Below are positions 8,172-14,915 of a DNA stretch of 25,649 nt, piece by piece. This DNA comes from Reyranella sp. (GTDB lineage Bacteria > Pseudomonadota > Alphaproteobacteria > Reyranellales > Reyranellaceae). The notes below the pieces were generated by a model that saw only the letters and a program-made list of their open reading frames with translations, did no database searches and was not told where the DNA came from. Location of the stretch: contig SCVT01000655.1 in assembly GCA_004296815.1 (NCBI GenBank), forward strand, positions 1-25,649. Direction: 5' to 3'. How positions within the stretch are numbered: position 1 is the first letter of the stretch; the number at the start of each line of letters is the position of its first letter. A program made the translations under genes and the position numbers.

Positions 8172-8921
8172 ATGAAGATCCTGATCGCCAATCCCAACAT
8201 TTCCACCAGCGTTACCCACCGGCTCGTCGCCTCGGGCAAGCTCGTGGCGAGCCCAGGCACGGAGCTGATCCCCATGACGGCACCCCGAGGCGTGCCGTTC
8301 ATCGCCACACGCGCCGAGGCCGCGGTCGGCGGCGCGGTGCTGCTCGAGATGCTGGCGGAGAGGCGCGGCACCTTCGATGCCGCCGTCGTCGCCGCCTTCG
8401 GCGATCCCGGCCTCGGCGGCGCCCGAGAGCTCTTCGACTTCCCGGTGGTCGGCATGGCCGAGGCCGCGATGCTGGTCGCGTGCACGCTCGGCCGCTCGTT
8501 CGGCATCGTGAGCTTCTCGAAGTCGCTCGAGCCGTGGTTCGCCGAGATCGTAGCGTGGCATGGTCTCTCTGGTCGCTGCGTCGCGATCCGCACGCCGGAC
8601 GAAGGCTTCCGGTCGCTCAACAACGTGCAGGAAGAGATGGAGCAGCTCCTGATCGACCTCGCCAACCGCACGGTGGCCGACCACGGCGCCGACGTCGTGA
8701 TCCTGGCGGGCGCGCCGCTGGCGGGCCTCGCCAACAAGATCCGGGATCGCGTGCCGGTGCCGCTGGTCGACGGCATCCAGGCCGCGGTCACCATGGCCGA
8801 GGGGCTGGTGCGCATGAACCCGCGCAAAGCGACTGCCGGCACGTTCCGCCGCCCCGACCCGAAGGATTCCAAGGGACTCGCCGGCCCGCTCGCCGACGTG
8901 ATCGCGCACCGTGGCACGTGA
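8172..8921 (+). CDS. Asp/Glu/hydantoin racemase-fold protein lacking both catalytic cysteines
   Basis: The 249-residue protein clearly belongs to the Asp/Glu/hydantoin racemase superfamily: it starts MKILIANPNIS, has the FGDPG loop (76-80), GMAEAAM (94-100) and a C-terminal PLVDGIQAAV. Family racemases use two cysteines, one just before FGDPG and one in a later LGCAGM-like motif. Here these positions are A75 and G180 (the segment reads LAGAPLAGL). The only cysteines, C104 and C136, are elsewhere. Classical two-base racemisation is therefore unlikely; it may bind a ureide-like ligand or use other chemistry. It sits between the transporter and a PuuE-like amidohydrolase gene, and its last 11 bases overlap the start of that gene. 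The fold is well supported, the function is not. Confidence 0.82.
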   Translation: MKILIANPNISTSVTHRLVASGKLVASPGTELIPMTAPRGVPFIATRAEAAVGGAVLLEMLAERRGTFDAAVVAAFGDPGLGGARELFDFPVVGMAEAAMLVACTLGRSFGIVSFSKSLEPWFAEIVAWHGLSGRCVAIRTPDEGFRSLNNVQEEMEQLLIDLANRTVADHGADVVILAGAPLAGLANKIRDRVPVPLVDGIQAAVTMAEGLVRMNPRKATAGTFRRPDPKDSKGLAGPLADVIAHRGT

Positions 8922-9795
8922 CCTGAAAGGCTACGGGCGCACCCCGCCGGATCCGAAATGGCCGGGCGGCGCGCGCGTCGCCGTCTCCTTCGTGATCAAT
9001 TTCGAGGAGGGCGCGGAGATGTCGCTCTCGCAGGGCGATGCTTTCAACGAGAAGGTCTACGAGGTCACCGATGAGGTCGTGGGGGTGCCCGACCGCTGCA
9101 TGGAATCGCACTTCGAGTACGGCACCAAGGCCGCGTGGTGGCGCATCGCCGACGCGCTGGAGCGGCTGGGCGTGCACACTACCGTCAGCACCTGCGGCAT
9201 GGCGGCGGAACTGTCGCCGTGGCTGATCCGGGATGCCGTGGCGCGCGGCCACGAGATTTCCTGCCATGGCTGGCGCTGGGAGAAGCACGCCCACATGGCG
9301 GAAGCGGCCGAACGCGACGCCATTGCCAAGACCGTGAAGGTCCTGACCGAGATCGCGGGCACGCGGCCGGTCGGCTGGCATACCCGCTCCACGCCCTCGG
9401 TCAACACGCGCCGCCTGCTCGTCGAGGAGGGCGGCTTCCTCTACGACAGCGACGACTATTCGGACGATCTGCCGTTCTTCGTCGACGTGGCGAGCAAACG
9501 CCATCTCGTGCTGCCCTACAGCTTCGATACCAATGATATGCACTATCACCAGGGCTTCCACCGCTTCGTGTCGGCCCGCGACTTCGCCGACTACACGTGC
9601 GGCGCCTTCGACACGCTGTGGAGCGAAGGCGAGCGTTTCCCCAAGATGATGTCGATCGGCCTGCACCTGCGCATGATTGGCCGGCCGGGTCGTATCGCGG
9701 CGCTGGACCGCATCGTCAGCCACATGAAGGAGCGCGGCGGTGCCTGGTTCGCCACGCGCCGGCAGATCGCCGAGCACTGGCTCGTGCGCTTCTAG
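8911..9795 (+). CDS. Polysaccharide deacetylase family protein, PuuE/allantoinase-like
   Basis: This 294-residue NodB-fold protein resembles the PuuE (cofactor-independent allantoinase) branch more than cell-wall deacetylases. It has no signal peptide, and the usual metal-binding TFDDG is replaced by NFEEG (30-34). Typical PuuE-like features are FEYGTKAAWWRI (68-79), TCGMAAE (94-100) and SCHGWRWEKH (117-126). It is presumably a cytoplasmic C-N hydrolase acting on the compound imported by the adjacent ABC system; allantoin or another ureide is inference. The GTG start at 8911 overlaps the racemase-like gene by 11 bases, and no ATG precedes the conserved KGYGRTPPDPKWP. Its stop overlaps that of the convergent thioesterase gene. 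Confidence 0.85.
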   Translation: MARDLKGYGRTPPDPKWPGGARVAVSFVINFEEGAEMSLSQGDAFNEKVYEVTDEVVGVPDRCMESHFEYGTKAAWWRIADALERLGVHTTVSTCGMAAELSPWLIRDAVARGHEISCHGWRWEKHAHMAEAAERDAIAKTVKVLTEIAGTRPVGWHTRSTPSVNTRRLLVEEGGFLYDSDDYSDDLPFFVDVASKRHLVLPYSFDTNDMHYHQGFHRFVSARDFADYTCGAFDTLWSEGERFPKMMSIGLHLRMIGRPGRIAALDRIVSHMKERGGAWFATRRQIAEHWLVRF

Positions 9796-10262
9796 GCCTT
9801 CTTCGGGCGGACGATCTTGATCGTCGACGTGGCGTGCACGATCAGGCGGCCCTTCTCATCCTTGAGATCGCCGTCGAGGAAGCCGACCGAGCCGCCCCAG
9901 CGCATGACGCGGCCCTCGGCATAGACGATCCCCGGCCCCATCGCCTCGAAGAAGCTGATCTTGAGCTCGAGCGTCGGCACCGCAATGCCGAGCTTGCCCT
10001 TCACGATCGCGGCGTTGGCCATCGCCGTGTCGACCATGCCGGTGAGGAAACCGCCCTGGCAGATGCGGCCTTGCGAATGGCAGAAGGCCGGCACGACCTC
10101 GAAACGGAACCGCGCGTAGCCGCGTGCCGAGTCGATGTCGAGAATTTCGCCGTTCAATGTCTTGAGGACATCAGGCGCATTGGCCCGTAACGCGGCGAGT
10201 ATCTCCGAATCGTGCGCGAGATCCTTGGGAAAGTGCTCGAAATCAGGATGGGCTGAACTCAT
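9792..10262 (-). CDS. PaaI-like hotdog-fold thioesterase
   Basis: The 156-residue protein is a hotdog-fold thioesterase of the PaaI family, expected to cleave acyl-CoA thioesters in the cytoplasm. The core motif runs from about 60 to 82, with H62, the QGG at 69-71 in the position where many relatives have HGG, and D78 in GMVDTA as the probable catalytic acid. The beta strand VPTLELKISFFEAM (95-108) and the C-terminal ATSTIKIVRP complete the fold. It lies 10 bases downstream of the MarR gene on the same strand, so the regulator and thioesterase probably share a transcript. No Shine-Dalgarno sequence is visible before the ATG, which suggests coupled or leaderless translation. A thioesterase here fits the CoA-based enzymes encoded on the other side of the regulator. 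Confidence 0.85.
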   Translation of the reverse strand: MSSAHPDFEHFPKDLAHDSEILAALRANAPDVLKTLNGEILDIDSARGYARFRFEVVPAFCHSQGRICQGGFLTGMVDTAMANAAIVKGKLGIAVPTLELKISFFEAMGPGIVYAEGRVMRWGGSVGFLDGDLKDEKGRLIVHATSTIKIVRPKKA

Positions 10263-10272
10263 GGCGCGCGGA

Positions 10273-10761
10273 CTATAACGGACGCGCCGAGACCCGCACC
10301 TTCTCCAGCAGCTCGATCAGCGTCCGCGTTTCGGCCGCCGAAAGTCCCGACAGGATCCGCTTCTCGTGGGCGCGGACCAGCCGGCCGAACCGGGCGAGCG
10401 CCTTGCGACCGAACGGCGTGAGCGCAAGGGCATGTGTGCGGCCGTCGGTCGGCGATCTGTGCCGCACCAGGAGGTCCCGCGCCTGCAGGCGATCGAGGAT
10501 CGGCACCAGGGTCGAACGGTCGATGCCCAGCGCGCGGGCCAAAGCCATCTGGCTGAGACCGGCATTGCGCTCGACCAGCACCAGCAACCCGAACTCGCCC
10601 GGCGTCAGGGCCTCGCCGGCATGGGCGAAGGTGGCGGCGAAATCGGCGAACACAGCCGACTGCGTGCGGCGCAGGCCGTAGCCCAGCAGCGAGGGAAGCA
10701 AGCCGCGATCGAGGCTTCCGGCGAGCGGCTTGCCAGGGGACTTGGCGGGTGGACGGCCCAT
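10273..10761 (-). CDS. MarR family transcriptional regulator
   Basis: This is a winged-helix repressor of the MarR type, 162 residues from ATG 10761. The helix-turn-helix is LSQMALARALGIDRSTLVPILDRL and the wing is the basic loop RHRSPTDGRTHALALTPFGR, both typical. A TTG at 10797 would add 12 residues, but it falls inside the palindrome at 10783-10801, so I prefer the ATG even though neither has a clear ribosome site. It is transcribed away from the reductase operon, the usual arrangement for an autoregulated MarR repressor. MarR proteins next to acyl-CoA metabolism commonly respond to aromatic acids or their CoA esters; the ligand here is unknown. The stop codon lies in TTATAG, 10 bases before the thioesterase start. 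Confidence 0.92.
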   Translation of the reverse strand: MGRPPAKSPGKPLAGSLDRGLLPSLLGYGLRRTQSAVFADFAATFAHAGEALTPGEFGLLVLVERNAGLSQMALARALGIDRSTLVPILDRLQARDLLVRHRSPTDGRTHALALTPFGRKALARFGRLVRAHEKRILSGLSAAETRTLIELLEKVRVSARPL

Positions 10762-10782
10762 CGGGGGAGTGGTAAACGGAGA

Positions 10783-10801
10783 TTGTTTGGGGATCAAACA
10801 A
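10783..10801. promoter_or_regulatory. Probable MarR operator (palindrome TTGTTTG-N5-CAAACAA)
   Basis: A perfect 7-base inverted repeat, TTGTTTG (10783-10789) and CAAACAA (10795-10801), separated by GGGAT. It lies between the divergent MarR and reductase genes, 17 bases before the reductase ATG. Length and symmetry fit a MarR dimer site. The 17-base core pattern recurs at 17349-17365. Confidence 0.7.
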
Positions 10802-10818
10802 ATTCAGATCCGAGCACG

Positions 10819-11856
10819 ATGAGCTTCAAAGTACGCATCGCCCAGGCAGACCGCATCATTGACGTCCCCACCGGCGCCACCATCCTCGAGGCGGCGCTCG
10901 ATGCCGGTATCTCCTACCCGTTCGGCTGCCAGTCGGGCAACTGCGGCGCCTGCAAGTCGCATCTCGTCAAAGGCGAGGTGACGATGGAAGGCTACTCCGA
11001 GTTCGCTCTGTCGGACGAGGAGAAAGGCCGCGGCCTGATCCTCGCCTGCCGGGCCGTGCCCTGGGAGAAAAGCGAAGTGGCGTGGCTCGAAGAGGACGAC
11101 CTGATCGTCCACCCGCGCCGCCTGCTCGCCTGCAAGGTCGTCGGGCTCGACGACGCCACGCACGACATCAAGCGCATCCGCCTCGAGGTCGTCTCGGGCG
11201 GGCCGTTCGACTTCTCCGCCGGACAGTTCGCCTCCGTCACCTTCGACGGCTGCCCGCCACGCGACTACTCAATGGCCAACGTGCCGGGCGACCCGATCCT
11301 GGAATTCCATGTCCGGCGGACCGCAGGCGGTGCCACCAGCACGCACGTCGCGGAAAAGCTCTCGCTCGGCGACACCGTACGTGTCGAAGGCCCGTTCGGC
11401 CCCTCGTACCTGCGCGAGACCCATCGCGGCCCGATCATCGCCGTGGCCGGTGGTTCGGGCATGGCGCCGATCAAGTCGGTGGTGGAGCGGGCGCTGCAGA
11501 AGGACCTGCCGCAGCACATCTACTTCTATTTCGGCGTTCGCACCGAGCGCGACCTCTATCTGCACGACCATTTCGCGGCCCTGGCCGAGAAGCACAAGAA
11601 CCTCCACTTCGTGCCGGTGCTGAGCGAAGGCGACGGCATGAACCACCGCTGCGGCCTCGTGCACGAGGCCGTCGGCCGCGACTTCGACGAGCTGGACGGC
11701 TGCAAGGCCTATCTCGCGGGCCCTCCGGTCATGGTCGAAGCCGCGACCAGACTGTTCGAGGAACGCGGCATGCGACGCATCGATATCCACGCCGACGCCT
11801 TCTACACGGCGGCCGAGATGGCGAACGCGAACAAGAAGACGGGAGCGGAACTATGA
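10819..11856 (+). CDS. Ferredoxin-NAD(P)H reductase component of an oxygenase (2Fe-2S + FAD + NAD)
   Basis: This three-domain electron-transfer protein (345 residues) passes electrons from NAD(P)H through flavin to an iron-sulfur cluster and on to an oxygenase. The N-terminal ferredoxin domain holds the cluster ligands C37, C42, C45 and C77 (CQSGNCGAC...C). The FAD domain has RDYSMAN (148-154) and the nucleotide domain GGSGMAP (211-217), ending in AGPPVMVEA. Having ferredoxin first is the order of DmpP, BenC and XylA; PaaE has ferredoxin last. It is the first gene of the operon controlled from the palindrome at 10783-10801, and its stop overlaps the SDR start by 4 bases. The likely electron acceptor is the diiron protein encoded at 12798. 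The CDP-6-deoxyhexose reductase annotation often given to such proteins does not fit this context. Confidence 0.9.
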   Translation: MSFKVRIAQADRIIDVPTGATILEAALDAGISYPFGCQSGNCGACKSHLVKGEVTMEGYSEFALSDEEKGRGLILACRAVPWEKSEVAWLEEDDLIVHPRRLLACKVVGLDDATHDIKRIRLEVVSGGPFDFSAGQFASVTFDGCPPRDYSMANVPGDPILEFHVRRTAGGATSTHVAEKLSLGDTVRVEGPFGPSYLRETHRGPIIAVAGGSGMAPIKSVVERALQKDLPQHIYFYFGVRTERDLYLHDHFAALAEKHKNLHFVPVLSEGDGMNHRCGLVHEAVGRDFDELDGCKAYLAGPPVMVEAATRLFEERGMRRIDIHADAFYTAAEMANANKKTGAEL

Positions 11857-12785
11857 CGGACCTTCTGAAGGGACGCTCGGCGATCGTCACCGGCGCCGGC
11901 CGCGGTATCGGCCGCGCCATCGCCGAAGCGCTGGTCGCCGAGGGTGCCAGCGTGATCGTGGCCGACAACGGCGCCTCGATCGCGGGCGACGGCGGCGACC
12001 ACGAGGTTGCACGCGAGGCCGCCAAGGCGCTAGGCAAGAACGCCATCGCCTTCGGCGAGAGCGTCGCCTCGCCGGGCGTCGCCAAGCAGCTCGTCGACCT
12101 CGCGGTGAAGAACTTCGGCGGCATCGACATCGTCGTGAACAACGCGGCGATCCTGCGCGACGCCTTCGTGTTCCGCGCTGATCCAGGCGATTGGGACGCT
12201 GTGATCCGCACCAACCTGTCGGCCGCTTTCTATCTGATCAATGCCGCGTCGGGAGTGATGCGCGACCAGGGCAAGGCAGGCCGCGGTGGCAAGGACGGCT
12301 ACGACTGGGGCCGCATCGTCAACATCGTCTCGTCGGCCGGCCTCTACGGCAATCTCGGACAGGCGGCCTATGCCAGCGCCAAGGCGGGCCTGTTCGGCCT
12401 GACGCGCGTCACCGCCATGGATCTCGCGCGCGCCCAGATCACCGCCAACGCCGTGGCGCCGTTCGCCCGCACGCGTGTCACCGACATCATCCAACCGGCC
12501 AATGAAGCGCAGAAGACCTACAAGGAACGCGCCCTCAAGATCGGCGCCCACCACGTCGCCAATCTGGTGACCGCGCTCTGCTCGCCCACCGGCAAGTCGA
12601 TCACCGGCCAACTCCTGGGCGTGCGCGGCCGCGAGGTCTTCCTGTTCGGCCAGCCACGTCCTGTGGGCAAGCTCGAGGCCGGCTCGCCGGCAGGCATCGC
12701 GCAGGATCTCGCCGGCAAGCTCGGTAGCCAGTTCACCGATCTCACCACCGATCTCGAAGCCTTCAACACCGAACCTCTCGTCTGA
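11853..12785 (+). CDS. Short-chain dehydrogenase/reductase (hydroxyacyl-CoA dehydrogenase-like)
   Basis: This NAD(P)-dependent SDR has 310 residues, against about 250 for a simple SDR. The cofactor loop is TGAGRGIG (13-20), NNAA is at 96-99, and the catalytic set is N121, S161, Y173 and K177 (YASAKAG). The segment after the second beta strand (VADNG then GDGGD, 36-49) recalls the hydroxyacyl-CoA dehydrogenase domain of peroxisomal multifunctional enzyme 2, which suggests a hydroxyacyl-CoA or similar alcohol substrate. The C-terminal 60 residues extend beyond the core, with a glycine-rich LLGVRGREVFLFGQPRP. The ATG overlaps the reductase stop and the diiron gene follows after 12 bases. Confidence 0.88.
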   Translation: MTDLLKGRSAIVTGAGRGIGRAIAEALVAEGASVIVADNGASIAGDGGDHEVAREAAKALGKNAIAFGESVASPGVAKQLVDLAVKNFGGIDIVVNNAAILRDAFVFRADPGDWDAVIRTNLSAAFYLINAASGVMRDQGKAGRGGKDGYDWGRIVNIVSSAGLYGNLGQAAYASAKAGLFGLTRVTAMDLARAQITANAVAPFARTRVTDIIQPANEAQKTYKERALKIGAHHVANLVTALCSPTGKSITGQLLGVRGREVFLFGQPRPVGKLEAGSPAGIAQDLAGKLGSQFTDLTTDLEAFNTEPLV

Positions 12786-12797
12786 GGAGAGCCACCC

Positions 12798-13505
12798 ATG
12801 ACCGAGTCCATCACCGTCAAGACCGTCGAGGAGCTGAAGGACGCGCCGGAGGAATACCGCGAGGCCGTGGCCAAGCTCGTGATCAGCCACGCCATCAACG
12901 AGCTCTATGGCGCCCAGGTGTTCGACGAGCCGGCCATCGCCTATGCACCGACGCCTTACGCCAAGTGGCTGACCTGCCGCGTCGCCATGGAGGAATACGG
13001 CCATCACGTCCGCTTCCGGCAGCTCGGCGTGCAGATGGGCATCCCCGAGGAGCGCATGGTCCCCGGCACCGGCAAGAAGCCGCTGTCGATCTTCGAGTTC
13101 CCGCTCAAGACCTGGGAGGAGTTCGTCGCCATCAAGCTCTTGGCCGACCTCGCCGAGATCCTGCAGGTCGAGGACCTGCTGCACTGCACCTTCCATCCAC
13201 TGCGCAACCTCGCGCGCGCGACCATGCCGGAGGAGCGCTTCCACGCGCAGTTCGGCGAAGACTTCACCGCCGAGCTCGTCAAGACGCCACAGGGCAAGGA
13301 GACGCTGCAGGCCGCCGTGAACGAGTACTTCCCCTACTTGCCCTCGTTCTTCGGCGGCTCGAAGTCGAGGAACAACGAGATCTTCCGCAAGTGGAACATC
13401 AAGCAGCGTACCAATGACGAGATGCGCGCCGACTTCATGACGCGCGCGACCGAGGTTGCCAGCAAGTACGGCCTCACCCTGCCGGAGGTCCGGCAGGCGG
13501 CGTGA
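12798..13505 (+). CDS. PaaA-like diiron oxygenase subunit (phenylacetyl-CoA epoxidase family)
   Basis: This 235-residue ferritin-like helical protein carries the six-ligand diiron pattern of bacterial multicomponent monooxygenases: E35, E66 with H69 (EEYGHH), E120 (or E125), and E146 with H149 (EERFH). The sequence fits the phenylacetate-catabolism family (COG3396, PaaA/PaaC), but the protein is shorter than PaaA (about 310) and no PaaB, PaaC or PaaD gene is adjacent. With a reductase encoded upstream it probably forms a compact oxygenase acting on a CoA thioester or a free ring or alkene. A strong GGAGAG precedes the ATG, and the next gene overlaps by GTGA. The diiron assignment is well supported by motifs; the substrate is not known. 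Confidence 0.85.
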   Translation: MTESITVKTVEELKDAPEEYREAVAKLVISHAINELYGAQVFDEPAIAYAPTPYAKWLTCRVAMEEYGHHVRFRQLGVQMGIPEERMVPGTGKKPLSIFEFPLKTWEEFVAIKLLADLAEILQVEDLLHCTFHPLRNLARATMPEERFHAQFGEDFTAELVKTPQGKETLQAAVNEYFPYLPSFFGGSKSRNNEIFRKWNIKQRTNDEMRADFMTRATEVASKYGLTLPEVRQAA

Positions 13506-14059
13506 GCGACGTCATCGGACTGCCGGCGGCCACGCTCGCGCGCCTCAAGGCGGAGCTTCGCGCGGCGTCGTGGTTCGCCGCCCTGGGCGAGCCCCTGACG
13601 GGAGGCGATCGCACCGATGCCGCAGCCTATGCAGGCGCACTCGGTCTCGGAGGACTGACCATCGACCTGGCGAAGGACTGGCCGGAAGCCGAGCGGCTCC
13701 TGAAATCGTCCGACTGGTCCTCGCACTTGTGGGACCGCGAGGAGGCGCTGCGCCGCGATCTGCTCCAGCGCGCGGAAGCTCACTATCCCGAGCGTGCGCT
13801 CTGGACGGCTCTTACAGAGCTCACCACCGAGGCCGGTGACCTCGTACACGGCAAGGCCGCCACCGCCGCGTCCCGCATGGGCAACGCGGCGAAGGCGTCC
13901 ATCCACGTCGCGGCGGGCGCAGCCTCGCAGGCCGTCTACCAGCTCGCCGTTGCGCGACTCGCCGGCGACGCGGCGTCGCCCTTCGAAAGCAAGTTCCGTT
14001 TGTTCGCGGCCGGCCGCTGGCCGCTCGGCGTCGTGGGCTCTAGGGTGATTCTCTTCTGA
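13502..14059 (+). CDS. Uncharacterised protein coupled to the diiron oxygenase gene
   Basis: I do not recognise this 185-residue protein. It starts at GTG 13502, which overlaps the diiron-gene stop by 4 bases, so it is very likely translated with it. The first 110 residues are helical and charged, with several Trp (W24, W60, W72, W77, W101). Residues 118-155 form an Ala-rich amphipathic stretch. It ends in a distinctive GRWPLGVVGSRVILF (171-185) that looks like a conserved tail. There is no signal peptide, clear membrane span or metal motif. Context suggests an accessory subunit or assembly factor of the oxygenase, but that is inference. Codon use and coupling make it a real gene. Confidence 0.72.
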   Translation: MSDVIGLPAATLARLKAELRAASWFAALGEPLTGGDRTDAAAYAGALGLGGLTIDLAKDWPEAERLLKSSDWSSHLWDREEALRRDLLQRAEAHYPERALWTALTELTTEAGDLVHGKAATAASRMGNAAKASIHVAAGAASQAVYQLAVARLAGDAASPFESKFRLFAAGRWPLGVVGSRVILF

Positions 14060-14072
14060 GGAGCAGCCTTCG

Positions 14073-14909
14073 ATGAATGCCTACACAGCCCCGCCGCGCA
14101 CTGTCGGCCGGCTGAAACGCCCCTTCGGCGACCTCTACTATGAAGTGTCCGGCAGCGGCCCCGCCCTTCTCTTCGCCCATGGGCTGGGCGGCAATCACCT
14201 GAGCTGGTGGCAGCAGGTCGCGCACTTCGCGCCGAACTACACTTGCGTGACCTTTGCGCATCGCGGCTTCGCGCCCTCCGACCCGGTGGCCGGCGGCGTC
14301 GACCCTGCCGATTATCCGGCCGACCTCACCGCATTGATCGATCACCTGCATCTCCCCGACGTGCGTCTCGTCGCGCAGTCGATGGGCGGCTGGACCATGC
14401 TCGAATATGCGCTCGCCAATCCGGCGCGCGTGAAGGCGCTGGTCCTCAGCTCGACCTCGGGCACGCTCGACCGCCGCGGCAGCGACCCCTCCGGCGGACG
14501 TGACTACGACGCCTGGCTGAAGGATGCCGAGGCCAAGCTCGCCGACGGCGCGGCGAAGGGAATTCACCCTGCGATGGGCGCCCGGGCGGCGGAGCGAGTG
14601 CCCGCGCTGCACCTTCTCTATCGCAGCATCGACGAGATGGCCGGCAAGCTTGACAAGGAGAAGCTCCGTGCCGGCCTGCGCCGCACCGCGACCCGCACCG
14701 TCGCCGAATTCAAGGCGTTCCGCGTGCCGACCCTGCTGATCGCCGGCGGCGAGGACGTCGTCTTCCCGCCGTTCCTGGCAAGCGCCATCGCGGCAACCCT
14801 GCCCTGCGGCGAGGCGGAGATGATCGGCGATGCCGGCCACTCGCCATACTTCGAGCAGCCCGCTAGATTCAACGCGCTGGTCGACGCGTTCCTCGCGCGA
14901 CAGCGCTAG
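14073..14909 (+). CDS. Alpha/beta hydrolase
   Basis: This is a 278-residue alpha/beta-fold hydrolase with a complete catalytic set: oxyanion-loop HGLGGN (36-41), nucleophile S103 in AQSMGG, acid D228 in GGEDVV, and base H256 in GDAGHSPY. It resembles the ring-fission-product hydrolase and enol-lactonase type used in aromatic degradation (MhpC/PcaD-like), though lipases and haloperoxidases share the fold. GAGGAG precedes the ATG, 13 bases after the previous stop, so it belongs to the same operon. A role in hydrolysing an oxidised or ring-opened product is plausible but unproven. Confidence 0.9.
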   Translation: MNAYTAPPRTVGRLKRPFGDLYYEVSGSGPALLFAHGLGGNHLSWWQQVAHFAPNYTCVTFAHRGFAPSDPVAGGVDPADYPADLTALIDHLHLPDVRLVAQSMGGWTMLEYALANPARVKALVLSSTSGTLDRRGSDPSGGRDYDAWLKDAEAKLADGAAKGIHPAMGARAAERVPALHLLYRSIDEMAGKLDKEKLRAGLRRTATRTVAEFKAFRVPTLLIAGGEDVVFPPFLASAIAATLPCGEAEMIGDAGHSPYFEQPARFNALVDAFLARQR

Positions 14910-14915
14910 GAGGAG

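Noticed and set aside
10259..10801. An alternative minus-strand frame overlapping the MarR gene.
   Set aside because: It lacks the winged-helix motifs and is Arg/Pro-rich; the adjacent frame encodes a textbook MarR protein.
12030..13244. A 404-residue minus-strand open frame opposite the SDR and diiron genes.
   Set aside because: Same antisense-shadow character; the plus-strand genes have intact catalytic residues and ribosome sites.
10819..13505. Calling the oxygenase block the paa phenylacetate operon.
   Set aside because: There are no paaB, paaC, paaD, paaG, paaZ or paaK genes, the reductase domain order differs from PaaE, and only one diiron subunit is present.
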